From Epichloe hybrida (Eukaryota > Ascomycota > Sordariomycetes > Hypocreales > Clavicipitaceae), in NCBI GenBank assembly GCA_019022495.1, contig JAFEKR010000039.1:124001-188000 (forward strand): DNA of 64,000 nt, given 5' to 3'. Made by a program: the position numbers and the translations under genes. A model generated the notes under the pieces. It saw nothing but the letters and a program-made list of their open reading frames with translations, ran no database searches and was not told the origin of the DNA. The stretch's first letter is position 1. The number at the start of each line of letters is the position of its first letter. This document shows positions 11,567 to 23,168 of this stretch, piece after piece.

Positions 11567-12704
11567 CTCGAAAGCGAGACTTGACTTGAACTAAGGGATG
11601 AGAGACAGGATGACTTGCACAAATGGCGAGGGGGATAGTCGTCGTATTAGGGTGCCTTGTTGGTTTGACGTGTTGTGACGGGAGGGAGAATTTCGTCCTA
11701 GGGCCTAGGTCGTGACAGCTGGATGGATGGGCGACAGCCGCTGTCAAAAGACTGCAGAGAAATGGGGAGAAAAAAAAAAACTTAAAATGTGATGGTGTCG
11801 ATCCCAGACCCTGGGTCGAGAGACAGAAATTGGCGTATCCAGAGGGCAAAGCCACGGTGCATTTAACTGGAGCGCGACAGCATAGTCTCCCAGCGCGATT
11901 GGCAGCAAGAAGCGTCTGGTGTGATGCCTGAAAAGACGTGGCCCAGGGATGTGGAAGCTGCCCGATGACGACACGGGCGCGAAGGGAAGACTGGAGGTTG
12001 ACAGCGAGAGCTGGGAGATCAGAATAAGACGACCTTGGAGGACGAAGGTTGGCGGTCGAAGAGTCCAGTGTTATGGAGAGGGAAGAGAGTTCTGATTGGG
12101 GTCGAGGTTGGGGTTGAGGTTGGGACTGAGGTTGGGACTGAGGTTGGGATTGAGGTTGGTGGGGTCGAGAGTAGCAGTGCAGTTAAGCTGAGTGAGGCAA
12201 GAGCGCGAAGGGTGAGGCGGTTGGTTATAACCTGTGGATCCACGATCCGGATACCAGATGGAGGTTAGCACGGCCGAGCCGCCGGCCCTGGGAGAGGTTA
12301 TCATTAATGAGAGGCGAGGCAGGACTCTCTGCGTCTCTCTGCCTGCTTGCTGCTGATGTGCTGTCTGTGAACCTGTGACGCAGCATTGCGGGCCCCACCC
12401 CGCCCCGCTCGCCTGGTGCTCCAGTCGCTCCAGTCGCTCCAGTCCAGTCAGAGTCCACCACGCACAAGTTGAACCATCCATCCACAACAAACGACTCGTG
12501 CATTTCCGTGACCTATCAACCCCGTTTCGACAACATGGCAACTCTTTTCAAACGCCAAGCTTGTTCAACAAACAATTCGTGCATTCCCTTGCAGCGCAAG
12601 GCGGGACAGTCTGGCCCTGACATCGATGGGCAAAGGAGACAACACCGTTCCCACCACGACTCGCATATTGCCTCTCTTCTTGATTGCTACCTGCAGAATG
12701 CAAC
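11567..12704. other. Divergent promoter region with minisatellite
   Basis: This 1.1-kb region separates the PQ-loop and WD-repeat genes. It contains a 12-bp tandem repeat (12101-12160), a CTCCAGTCG repetition near 12420-12450 and a short poly-A at 11769-11778. Reading frames across it only translate the repeats. Confidence 0.6.
12101..12160. repeat. 12-bp tandem repeat, 5 copies
   Basis: Five near-identical 12-bp units of the form NNTGAGGTTGGG (first copy GTCGAGGTTGGG, last ending GGT) lie in the divergent promoter region. The strand is G-rich, with repeated GGG or GGGG runs. Confidence 0.85.
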
Positions 12705-14069
12705 ATGGATCATGAACCAGCAAACGCACTTGCAACTGCGCAGTCAGACCCCCGTGAGAAGAACAATGAGGATATGGCTCATTCTCCAAAGATGGAACTA
12801 CTCACCCAGCAATCCATCACCCAGCTTGGCGATGCGGCAAGACCACCAATCTCCCCAGCTTCTTCCGTCTTCTTTTGCTCAGCACAATGGACAGCCGATG
12901 GCACCACCATTCTGACAAGCTCCTCGAATCATTGCGTTTCGTCCTTTGTCCTACCATCCGACCTCTTGCAAAATGACAAACCAGGGCGCCCACTGCAACC
13001 ACAAGCAACCACGAAGCTTCCCGAACCCACGCAGACTACAGCACTCGCGCCTTTCTTCTCTCTGGCAGAACCCGCGTCACAAACGTTTCTCGTTGGGTGC
13101 CGGGATCACCCTTTGCATCTGTACCATGCATTTCCCGAAAGCCCCAGCCCCGGTGGCCCCATCGCTCAGTACAAGCTCATCAGGCATGAAACCGAGCAGT
13201 ACATCACGCCTTCATCCTTAGTGTGGCCCTCGCCCGGCACGCACTTCATCTGCGGCTCAGCAAACCGCATAGACTACTTTGACGTATCAAGACATGGCTC
13301 TGACGGACCTGTCCTCACTGTGCCCACCATCCCTTCCAAACGACACATATCCAAGGGCCATGGCGTGGGCATGAAGGGGACCGTGTCCGCTCTCGCTGTA
13401 TCTCCATTCGACTCTAATGGAGGCAGTCTCGTTGCCGCAGGCACAAGAACCCGCTGGATGGGATTATACGATCTCCATCGCTCACACGGGGCTGTCGCAA
13501 ACTGGAAAATCTCGCAATCCGACCTCCCCGGACCGATAGGCATGTCCTCGGGACAGGGAATCGTCCAGCTGCTCTGGAGCCCGTGTGGCAGATATCTCAT
13601 CATTAACGAGCGCCACTCGCATGGTCTACTCATCTACGACATCCGAGGCTCAGGATGGCTGCTCGGCGTTCTAAACGGCCGACAGGCAAGCACGCAACAG
13701 AAACTTCTCTGTGACGTCTTTCAAGGAGACCCTCACAGTGAAGGGGGCTTCGAAGTCTGGGCAGGCGCGCAAGATGGCTCCGTCACCGTCTGGGAAAATG
13801 TAGGCTTGACCGCGGCCGAGATCGAGCCCTCGTGGACCTGGAAACCGCACAGCTCTCCCGTCTGTTCTACAATACTGCATCCCGGCGGATCCGTTGTGGC
13901 AACCTGTTCGGGGGGATGGGAGCACTTGGCTATCAATGAACACGACGATGACACGGAAGCTACTCTTGAAAATTCACATCAACCCCAGAATTGCAAGGTT
14001 CTGAATGAGTCGAGCTTGAAGTTGTGGTCTCTGCAAAACGGGAACGCAGAATATGACCAGAACACGTGA
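12705..14069 (+). CDS. Swt21/WRAP53-like WD-repeat protein
   Basis: This is a single-exon gene of 454 residues. The ATG at 12705 is the first after an in-frame TGA at 12681. The chain has degenerate WD blades: FFCSAQWTADGTTILTSSSN, FLVGCRDHPLHLYHAF, FICGSANRIDYFDVSRHG and LLWSPCGRYLIINERHS. The central GHGVGMKGTVSALAVSP and GSLVAAGTRTRWMGLYDL segment is characteristic of the WRAP53/TCAB1 and yeast Swt21 group. In animals this group brings telomerase and scaRNAs to Cajal bodies; in yeast Swt21 is linked to splicing. A nuclear RNP role is therefore inferred and not shown. Confidence 0.8.
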   Translation: MDHEPANALATAQSDPREKNNEDMAHSPKMELLTQQSITQLGDAARPPISPASSVFFCSAQWTADGTTILTSSSNHCVSSFVLPSDLLQNDKPGRPLQPQATTKLPEPTQTTALAPFFSLAEPASQTFLVGCRDHPLHLYHAFPESPSPGGPIAQYKLIRHETEQYITPSSLVWPSPGTHFICGSANRIDYFDVSRHGSDGPVLTVPTIPSKRHISKGHGVGMKGTVSALAVSPFDSNGGSLVAAGTRTRWMGLYDLHRSHGAVANWKISQSDLPGPIGMSSGQGIVQLLWSPCGRYLIINERHSHGLLIYDIRGSGWLLGVLNGRQASTQQKLLCDVFQGDPHSEGGFEVWAGAQDGSVTVWENVGLTAAEIEPSWTWKPHSSPVCSTILHPGGSVVATCSGGWEHLAINEHDDDTEATLENSHQPQNCKVLNESSLKLWSLQNGNAEYDQNT

Positions 14070-14774
14070 ACGATTATCGTCTAAAATCTACTAAGCGCAA
14101 TGACCTGTACATTGGATTTGGTGTTGTTTTCCATGAAAACAAGATCATATCTAATCGCATGTCAAAGGGCCATTGGCATGTTCTTGTTGAGCTATGAGTA
14201 TCGATTTGGCCTGAAGCATAACTCAGTTCGCGTAAAGCATGTCTTCATCTTGTTGGCAATGATATGGTATCTGAGCTCACCAAGGATGAAGCGGTCGCTG
14301 CCACACCAACAGCGCTACCGACGACGAACACAAGGATGCGATGAATTTGTATTTTTCTTTTTTCGTATAATTCTACCGCTTTTCGTGTATGCTGCCAACG
14401 CAGTGTACATGAACGACTATCGCAGTCCTCTCGGAAAGGCTCCGTGATGTAGCTATTCTACCGAGCCATATTCCAGTTGCTGTTGGTCCTACCATTACAT
14501 TAAGCTTTTCCTTTGTCCCACCTGTACCGATAATACACGGAGCGATGCTCTCACGATGCCGTCCCCGGTAATGATGGTGTAAAAAAAAACGAAAGGGCGG
14601 ACCTCAATGTTTTGTTTCGGGTCATGCCCACACACCCCGTCCCATAACGCCTCGGCCTGTCAACCAATAATGCTCAATTTTCCAACACAGTCAGGCAAGC
14701 AAGCCCGCCGGCAAATCATGCGTTGAATGCCGGATTTTCTGATGGCCTTGTCCAATAGGGGGTATCCGTTACCT
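14070..14774. other. Convergent 3' intergenic region
   Basis: This gap lies between the stops of the WD-repeat gene and the membrane sensor gene. It probably holds both 3' UTRs. A short poly-A occurs at about 14581-14590. I see no convincing gene. Confidence 0.55.
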
Positions 14775-16131
14775 CTAAACCAAGTTGCGATGTCTTCTCC
14801 GGTTCTGTTGCCAAAGTACGCCGCCACCACCACCTCTGCGTGGTCCTGGGTACGATTCTGAATGCTGAGTCTCGGCATCGCTGTCGGGTTCTATCCTTTC
14901 CAACGCCGCGTTGAATCCGTGGGAAAATTCATCCAACTCTCTGTTCAGCGGGACACGATCGGATTCTCCACTAGCTCCCCCGTTTCTTGAAACTACATCC
15001 TCCACGTCACCAAGTTGGTGAGGCTGCGGTAAGACAGAGCCTAACACACCACTCTCCATACTCGCGCCATCCGAGTTACGATTGATCGGTGCAATGTCAG
15101 CCGGGAGCCTAATTTCGGAGACTTGTTGTCGCGACGTGTACGGTTCGAAGTGGTCATGGTCAGGCGCCATTGATCTGCACGCAGTGTTAGTGGTGGCTCT
15201 CCCCATGATTCTAATAAATCGAACATGCATAGAAAATCTCGTACCTCATATGTTTAGGGTCTTGCGCATCTGCTGAGCTTCGAAGATTCCTCTTTGACTT
15301 TCGACGCCACAGGAAAAAGCCTAACGTAACGAGTGCAAAAATGAAAGCAACGCCCCCGACAGCCCCTCCTATGATAGCACCTGTATTCTTGGGATTGCTG
15401 CCATCGCTGCTAGGGGCGGCAGCACTATCCGTCGTCGACGGCGGGGGCCCGTCACTAACTGCTGGCAAACCCGAGTCCGTACTACTACTAGTGCTACTGA
15501 TACTGCCAGTACCCGAAGTTTCCGTCGACTCCGAACTAAGAGAAGTAGGCCGAGATAGAGGCGTGGGCGTGGCGGTCAGTTGCACGGATATGGTGGTGAG
15601 CCTCAAGGCAGCCATGCCAGAGGCACTTGGAACGACAGTGGTGGCCAGATCTGAAGCGGTGCCGCACCCATACTGAAAAAAGCCTCCCTCAAACTGATTC
15701 TTGTAGCAAACATTGCGGCCGCGGCAGGTAAATATGTACGGGTCGGCCATGGTCTGAGGGCCACTGTTTCGATCGACGCAGCCGGTGAAGATTCCGCCCT
15801 TACAAGACCCGTCATCCGGACAACAGCCTATAGCTCCATGCTCGACATCGGCGGCGCAATGAGACCCAGCGAGGCAGGTAGCTGGAAGGTTGGGATCACC
15901 TCCTATGTAACCACAAACTGTGTTGGACCGTCGGCGCAAAAGTTGATTCGGCAAAAGGGGAGCTTGCGTAGCAAGTATGGGCCATGAGACGACGTTCAGC
16001 GGAACTTGCGCCTCGAAAGAGTTCGTTTCGCGCGGCAACACGTGTGAAGCCGCCATGGCGGACAGGATAGGCAATACCAGCAGAGCCGCCTTCGGTGGCG
16101 GCAGCTGCGTAAACAAGTGATTTGATATCAT
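14775..16131 (-). CDS. Mid2-like single-pass cell-surface sensor protein
   Basis: The model is complement(join(14775..15174,15245..16131)), 428 residues, with a 70-bp intron (GTACGA...CAG). The N-terminus carries a signal peptide (AALLVLPILSAMAAS within the first 30 residues). The ectodomain has a cysteine-rich head with NTVCGYIGGDPNLPATC, GAIGCCPDDGSCKGG and GRNVCYKNQ. It is followed by a Ser/Thr-rich stalk likely to be O-mannosylated. One membrane segment (about 251-274, AIIGGAVGGVAFIFALVTLG) ends in a basic stop-transfer RRKSKR, and a cytosolic tail follows. This layout matches fungal Mid2/WSC-type wall or stress sensors. The cysteine head resembles a family common in filamentous ascomycetes whose ligand is unknown. 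The tail end is the least certain part of the model. Confidence 0.75.
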
Positions 16132-17716
16132 TTTCTTCTGTCGATGCTCCCCGGATCTCAGGCGAGAATGATTTCAACAAAGGGAAAAAAAGTTGTTGTA
16201 TGTGTATGGAGTCTGCTGCTGTGAACTTGTCACGTTGCACAGCAGCCTGGTTTGCTTATCCAAAAAGAAAGTAGATGTGATGGGTCGAGTCTTTCATTGT
16301 TGATGCAGAGACATGGATCGTGGGAGTGCAGAGCAGACCAGTAAAAAACAGAAAGAGAGATATCGAAAGAAAAAAAGAAAACACAGCAAAGATGACGAAT
16401 GGAGACGCACTGGAGCAAGATGCAAACATGAATAAGGCAATGGCAATGGGAAGGCTACTTTGGGGCGGGAAGATGGGAGGGGCGGAGTGAGTACATACGA
16501 GGTAATAAGGACCGGGATGTTGGACGCGGCAGACTTCCCAGGGTCTGACAGTCACGACCCTGCGACAACGTTGAGCCACACGGTCAAGATGTCTTTTATT
16601 TTGTCCTGACGCTCGGGCAGGAGCAGGTACCTAACTTGACTTGCAGCATGGTAAGGCGCGCTCGGCTCTATGTACATTGGTCGACGCGACCAGATGGTAT
16701 CATTTTATTTTCCGCACCCTCTCCCTCCCCTCCCAGGCACCGTGATGTGGTGATGTGATGATCATGATGCCTCGCATCGCCTCGCATCGCATCGCATTGC
16801 CCCGGGTGGGGGGATGGGGATGGTAGCGGAGGGCAACAACAAGTGTGGCTGGCAACGTTGCCAGGATGGCAGGCAGAACTTGGATTTATTAGACTAGGGG
16901 GGGGGAGATTTACGAGACCCACGATCATGCATGCGACTTGGCTTAATATGGCGACTCACGACAAGGAGTCGTAGGCACAAGCTCAAGGGCATCTGTTTTT
17001 TTCGCCCTCTAAAACTTCCCTTGGGCGGTTTATGAGACAAACTTGGTGGATTCATTGATTGTGCCATTTACGCACCAGCCCCCTCCATCCCATCCCAACC
17101 ACCCCTCTCCGCACTCCATTATTACTAACCATCTATCTTATTACTCTCGACTCAGCATGGGTCAGCCCCCAAATTCGTGCAGTGTCAATCTGTCAATTCT
17201 TTTGGGTTCTACTCCGTACCGAGTACATACATGTCGTGTCGACTTTTGGGAAGGCGTCTAGCACGAACGTGTACGTCTCGTTACCGAGCATGGGATAAGT
17301 CTGGTAGCTTTTGCAAGGTCGTACTTGCCAATCTGATGAATTTTCAGGTGATGATTGGCTCCTGGGCTGGAAAACCAGACCATGTATGTACGTACATGTA
17401 GTCGAAGTACGTCCGTACAGTGGGGGGGTGTACATTGTACATTGTACATCGCCCTGCCTCCACTTCTCAAGTTGCCGCCCTTCCGACTGGAACCAAGAAC
17501 CTCCTTCATACCTCCCTCCTATCATCTCATGCAGCCATTCACGTGCATTCCTCCAGACGCTGGTCCGTCCGCTGCAAGTAGCTCTTGAGTCTTCATTGTT
17601 TGTGGCATCTTCATCGAGCCTTCGTTGTCTCTCCATGCCTGGAGCCCATATCGTTATAGCCATACTCGTACGTATCTGACGCGTGATTGCGCTTTGGCAC
17701 CTCGCTGCTGGCCAAG
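16132..17716. other. Long divergent promoter region
   Basis: This 1.6-kb region lies between the membrane sensor and the TRP channel. It contains a CGCATCGC-type repetition (about 16770-16800), a TACTCCGTA 9-mer (17210-17218) and a cluster of GTAC-centred palindromes (17381-17450). I see no gene. Confidence 0.6.
17381..17450. repeat. Cluster of GTAC-centred palindromes
   Basis: The stretch carries the perfect 12-bp palindrome ATGTACGTACAT within a longer near-palindrome, then GTACGTCCGTAC, and then three spaced TGTACAT units. It lies about 270-340 bp upstream of the TRP channel start. Confidence 0.7.
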
Positions 17717-20027
17717 ATGCCGATCCGCCTGAGGATGCGGCCACAGCCTGGTGTAAGGGATATGAGCCCAGTGTCTGCTAGATATGACTTTGATATGCCG
17801 GACATCGAAGATTCGGATGCCTTTCGGGATGTTGTCAAGAAGCTTTCCCTGTTGGTTTTCCTCTGAGACGATTGTTGATTTGTTACCTCGACAATAGGCT
17901 GGCGTCATGTACTGACTTTTGCTTGATGCTTTTGCATGCCCCGTGCAGCTACTTCACAGATGTCATCGAGCTACCAAGTACATTTGAGCAGTTGAGGACC
18001 ACCGAAGCAGGCAACTGTATTCGCGTGCTTGTTGATCATTTGAGTGAGAATTGCACGCATCCGGCCATTGTGAATGCCTTGCTGTGAGTGCCTTCGTCAG
18101 TGCCTTCGTCTCTGGTTGGCTCCAAAGTCTCTGTCTGTCCATGTCTTTTCAAATATGCATCTGCTGATTTGGCCACACAAACAGAGCCCTCAAGTGGCAT
18201 TATGCTGCGGCAAACGAGCACTTGAGTATTGGCGAAACTCGTTCGTATGCATGCGAGATCACAGCATGGCGTTTCCTGACACGACTCACTGAGAGACAGG
18301 CGGTAGAATATTGCCTGTACGAGATCCCCGTTGATCCAGAACGTGCAGATGCGGTGCCACAGGCGTCTTACGATCACGAGGCAGGGGAAAGCTCCCCACT
18401 TCTGACTCGTCGGGATTCTTTCGATAACGACTTGAGAACCATGGCCGGCGGTAGCACGAGCAAGAGGACCAAGCTCCTGAGCTCTCTATCGCGACTGACC
18501 CATCTCAACGACGATTCAAGTGAGGTCACAGACCCGACGGTCGCTTTCAAGAGCTTAAATGCCCTAGAAATTGCTGCCATAGCAAATGCAAAGCGCTTCC
18601 TCAGCCAGCACGTAGTACAGAAAATCATCACTGGCATTTGGAACGGTGAGATCGTATTTTGGGACACGCTCTCCGTCAACTCTGCCAAGAAGCCGCGTTA
18701 CTACAACCCTCATACCTCGGACCCGTTCTCGCGGCTTCGCGTACCGAAATATGTCAAGGCATGGGAGGTTTTGTTTTTCGTCGTGTTTCTAGTTTTGTAC
18801 TATTTAGTCCTCATCACCCGAGACGATGCTCGAATCACACCTACGGAAATATTTCTCTTCATCTGGATCGCGGCATTCTTCTACGACGAGTTGAGCGAGT
18901 GGATCGATGCCGGTTCCATCTTTTATGCCACGGATATATGGAACGTCTTCGACATGATCATGATCTTGATCGGATTCACATTTGCAGCGTTGAGTAAGAC
19001 GTACAACCAGGATGGTTTCCTGAGACTGGCTTTCGCTGACACTCTACCGCAGGAATCATCGGGCTTGCCAAAAAACAACATCGTAATGAATGAGATTGCG
19101 TTCAATGTTTTATCGCTCGAGGCTCTGTTTATGATGCCGAGGATCTGTTCTATTTTGAGTTTGAGCCCGTACTGGGGAACGTTAATTCCATGTCTCAAGG
19201 AAATGGGTAAAGATTTCGTAAAGTTCATGGTCCTCGTCGTCATCGTCTACTTTGGTTTCTTGACCACTTTCTCTCTCATTGGACGGGATGTCTTCACTTT
19301 TGGTCGAATGACAGGTATTTTGACCAAGATCTTCTTCGGATCGAGCTATGTTGGTTTCGACATTATGGACCAGATTGATCCATTCTTTGGGCCACCACTC
19401 ATGATCATCTTCATCACCCTTACGTCAATTCTGCTGCAGGGTTCTCTGACGGGTATGCTGTCCAACAGCTTTTCTCGTGTCATCACACAGGCCAGGGAAG
19501 AGTATCTCTATGTGTACAGTGTATATGTCCTGGAGGCTTCAACTAGCAATCGCCTCACCCATTTCTATCCGCCTTTCAACCTCATCGCCCTGATTATCTT
19601 CCGGCCGATGCGCTTCATGTTCCCTCGAGTGGGGAAGTTCCGCGCCGGACGCATCGTTTTGTTGCGAGCTACGCATATGCCAATTGTTGGGGTCATCAAA
19701 TTGTACGAGTTTATCCGACGCAAGTCCCAAGACGACGAGTACGCAGGTTTCCGGGGACCTCGCGAGTCCAAGAAGAGCAGACCCTCCATCATGTACTTGA
19801 GGCCAACCTCGGGCCACAGTAAACGGGCGCTACCGCTGTCGCTGTCGCAAGAATCTACACTGCTGAGATCTGACGAAAGGAGGCGACATGGCGACGACGC
19901 GGAGGAGCCTACTAGGGTGGAGGGCCAGATTGCAGAGCTTCATCAAAAGATTGACCAGCTTACGGCTTTGGTGGTGGCTATGCAAGCAGGGCCCGATGGC
20001 AATGGATCACAATCGGGAGGAGAATGA
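17717..20027 (+). CDS. YVC1-type TRP cation channel
   Basis: The model is join(17717..17850,17949..18083,18185..20027), 703 residues. Introns are 98 bp (GTTGGT...CAG) and 101 bp (GTGAGT...CAG). The ATG is the first after an in-frame TGA. The N-terminal soluble domain (YFTDVIELPSTFEQLRTT, HPAIVNALLALKWHY) is followed by six membrane segments beginning near residue 282: VLFFVVFLVLYYLVLI (S1), EIFLFIWIAAFF (S2), FDMIMILIGFTFAAL (S3), then S4. FVKFMVLVVIVYFGFLTTF is S5 and MIIFITLTSILLQGSL is S6, with a pore loop around IFFGSSYVGFD (near 475). The C-terminus ends in a short coiled coil (QIAELHQKIDQLTALV). Such channels release Ca2+ from the vacuole; the exact location is inferred from family. It belongs to the filamentous-fungal YVC1 relatives and need not be the direct YVC1 orthologue. 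Confidence 0.88.
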
Positions 20028-21065
20028 AGGGTACGCATTGCCTGGCCGTATTGTCCAAGGACGTGACTGCGCGAATATCTTAGTAAAAAAACAAAGACTC
20101 GCATTTTGATTCCTGGCCTCCTCCTCCATGAACGACTCTCTCCCCGACACCATACCCTCTCTCTTCCATGAAAACGCATGCGTGCGTCATGTCATGTACA
20201 TCTCGCCGTCTGGCCTAATGCCGATGATATTCTGCACCTCTGACCCAATCTTCACCGCAAAACGCACCCTATTGGGAGGATACTCGGTACACGTCTCAGT
20301 AACATGCTTGCCTCCCCAAAAGGTGACTCGTCGTCGGACCGTGCCGTTTACATCCCCTAACACGCGGCATGTGGTGATGACGGGGCACGAATTCGCATGG
20401 ATGGCGGATCTTGCGACTTAGTCCCGCGTTGCGCAGACTTGCGCGTGGTTTACTAAAAATTAGGCGGCGTTTATGGTGGTGGGGATTGACTAATTAGTAA
20501 TAAGCGAACACTTGCCTTTCCAGGGAAACACAGGCGGCCCACGCTACGATCGCAGATTGCAGATTCAGATTGAGGTGGTTGTTCAAAAAGACCCGACACG
20601 TTTGCTCCCGCGGAAAATGCACGCCACACTGGGCCCAGACGCGCTCCGATCTCGGGCTCTTCCCTAGCAGCCACACAGCCACACAGCCACACAGCCACAA
20701 ACGGTGTCCATTTCGAATCCCCTCTCCGTTTACCTCTTTTTTCCCTTCATGTTACAGATAACTTCACCCGACCTTTCCTGTAAAAGGCATCCTGTTCTAC
20801 GCTCTCAAAACATCGTCTCCAAAGCTTCCACGCCCATTGATACCGAAAATCTGAATCTGTCACACAAAGGGAAAAGGGGAACGCGGAGCAATGTATCTGC
20901 GCCAGGTGCGTGCGCTTCTTCCGTCAATCCGATAAGAAGCCGTCTGCGCCACCATCAAAAACAGAAACCAGTTGGCGCCGTGACGATTGAAGCAGAACTC
21001 CGAGTGTCCGTCCTTCATCATAGCATGCCGCCATAGACCAGACATATATCTTCGACAGTCTCGTC
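20028..21065. other. Intergenic region, no gene seen
   Basis: This is the 3' side of the TRP channel and the promoter side of the carrier-like gene. It includes an 8-bp ACACAGCC-type repeat at about 20669-20698. Reading frames present are short and unsupported. Confidence 0.55.
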
Positions 21066-22074
21066 ATGAAAACGACCACCGAGTCTGCCGCCCTGGCCCC
21101 TGCCGTCGCAGCAGCAGCAGCAACAGCAGCAGCGCAGAGATGCAACACCAAGAAGCTAGGATGGCGCCTCGCGGTCGATGCTGCTGGTGCTGCGTGCGCG
21201 GGTGTCATTGTTGCACCCGTCATTTCCATCATTGACCGGTACGTATTCGCTCCCATTCCATCTCATCCATCCTGTTGCCTCGCTGCCTCGCTGCCGCGCT
21301 GCCTCGCTGTCCCACAAATATCACACACACACGGCTGACAAGGACACACGATGATGATGATGCAGATCCATCATGGAAAACGCCTCGGGCCGCAGCTCCC
21401 TCCTAGAGTCCATCCGGTCCTCGTTCCGCAATCTCGTCCTCCAACCTCGCGCAGCGCTATTCTCACGACCCTGCGCCCTCATACTCATGCTCTACGGCGG
21501 CACCTACCTGACGGCCAACCTTGTCGACACCACCACCTCGACCCTCACCAACAAGCCGGCCGGGACAGTCTCCTCCGGCGCCAGCAAGTTCGTCGCCTCG
21601 TCCGCCGCCAACGTCGGTCTATGCATGTACAAAGACCGCTCCTTCGTCCGCATGTTCGGTCCCGTAGGCTCCGTCCCCCGTGCTGTCCCCCTGCCATCAT
21701 ACGCACTCTTCACTCTGCGCGACTGTCTGACGGTTTTCGCGTCGTTTAATATCCCGCCTTTGCTGGCGCCCCATATAGACGCCCGCTTGTCTGACGAAGT
21801 CAGGAGGCGGATGTCGGGCCATACCACGGCTCAGTTCATGGCTCCGGCGGCCGTGCAATTCCTCTCTACGCCGTTGCATCTCCTTGGGCTAGATTTGTAC
21901 AATCGTCCTGGCCAAAAGGCGTCGGCGGTATCATGGCGCGATCGCTTTGCCGTCGTTCGCTCCAATTGGATCATTAGTTCGGTGGCCAGAATATGTCGCA
22001 TCGTCCCTGCATTCGGGGTGGGGGGTGTCGTCAACATGAAGGTTCGGCGCAACTTGATGGCCAAATTGGAATAG
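21066..22074 (+). CDS. Mitochondrial-carrier-like membrane protein
   Basis: The model is join(21066..21238,21366..22074), 293 residues, with a 127-bp intron (GTACGT...CAG) that ends in a GATGATGATGAT microsatellite. After an alanine-rich N-terminus, coded partly by a (CAG)n run, come weakly hydrophobic segments: LAVDAAGAACAGVIVAPVIS, PCALILMLYGGTYLTANLVD, ASSAANVGLCMYKD and YALFTLRDCLTVFASFNIPP. The pattern resembles a divergent fungal SLC25-like group with eroded PX[DE]XX[KR] signatures. That it is mitochondrial is inferred from this resemblance; the substrate is unknown. The small size and single intron are normal for that group. Confidence 0.6.
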
Positions 22075-23168
22075 ATGCGGCGAGACTTGTCCTGTCTCGT
22101 CTCTTTGTCTTGACTGCTTTGCGTGGTGACAAGCATGGGGCAAGAATCTCACATTGAAGTCATTTCTTCCACCGATTTGTATGATTTTGCATCGCTGGCG
22201 ATCTGTTGTTCTACCTGTATCTCTTGTTGAAAAACTCTGCATCTAGATGGTACTTGATTTCTGCAATTCTCGGATATAATTTCCTCACAATTTACAACTC
22301 CATGCTTCACTTTGTCTCGTTGCGCCGCTACAGCCATGTGTCATGATTTCAATGCCAAGTACGGCTTGCTTCACATTTTTATATGCCCCTCCAGCTTATT
22401 TCGCCTGGGACACATTCTTGTCTCACTGTTGAGTCTTCCAAAAAGAAGAAGAAAATAGATATATGTGCATCCTCTCGTTTGTCCCCAGCCAGATAAAGGA
22501 AAAAAAAAAAAAAAGGCTGAACCATATTTTTCCATCATTCCCATCATGGTCTTTGTCCATCCCCTCCGCACCAGCCATCCACCTCAACGACGTGGTCAAA
22601 TCGCCAAGTGCGTAGAAGCTGACGCGGTATGGTCGGGCAGGGGACAACTAGAAAATGCATAATGAAAAGGAAGAACATAAAGTCAACTACAACCAGAACG
22701 CCTTTCCCAGGCTAGAGCCGCAATATTTAGATATAATATAAATGCTAGTTCCTTCGTCAACATCACAGAAACCCCGTCAAGAGAAAGAGAAATGCTGGAA
22801 TACGTGTTCCTCGGTTTGTGCGTCGTGGGGCCGTGGACGTCATTGCCAGCATGAAGAAGCTAAGAAACAAGGGAGTCGGTCTCTTATGACCAGTAGGGAG
22901 AGATTGGCAGCGGGCTCAGAGCGCAAAGGCTTCTGCGACAAGCATGTAGGCGCTCTGCTCGCTAAGCCTCGAATATGTACGTCTTCCGGACCACTAATCA
23001 TGTACCCAAAAAAATTTGGAATGGAACGGGAAGGAAGAAAAGTTGGGAGGGAAAAAAAAAAAAAAAAAGACGAGGAAACCAAGCGGCCGAGTAAATCGTA
23101 GAAAGCATCATCATGACTTGATTGTTGGCGGTATCGTCTGCCAAAGCAGCATGTCGAGGCGTCGTCTC
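22075..23168. other. Convergent 3' intergenic region
   Basis: This 1.1-kb region lies between the stops of the carrier-like gene and Bem1. It holds two poly-A runs (about 22498-22514 and 23050-23069) and AT-rich stretches typical of 3' flanks. I see no gene. Confidence 0.55.

Noticed and set aside
14100..14447. 115-codon frame downstream of the WD-repeat gene
   Set aside because: It is in the 3' flank, with no domain, no splice support and an unlikely composition.
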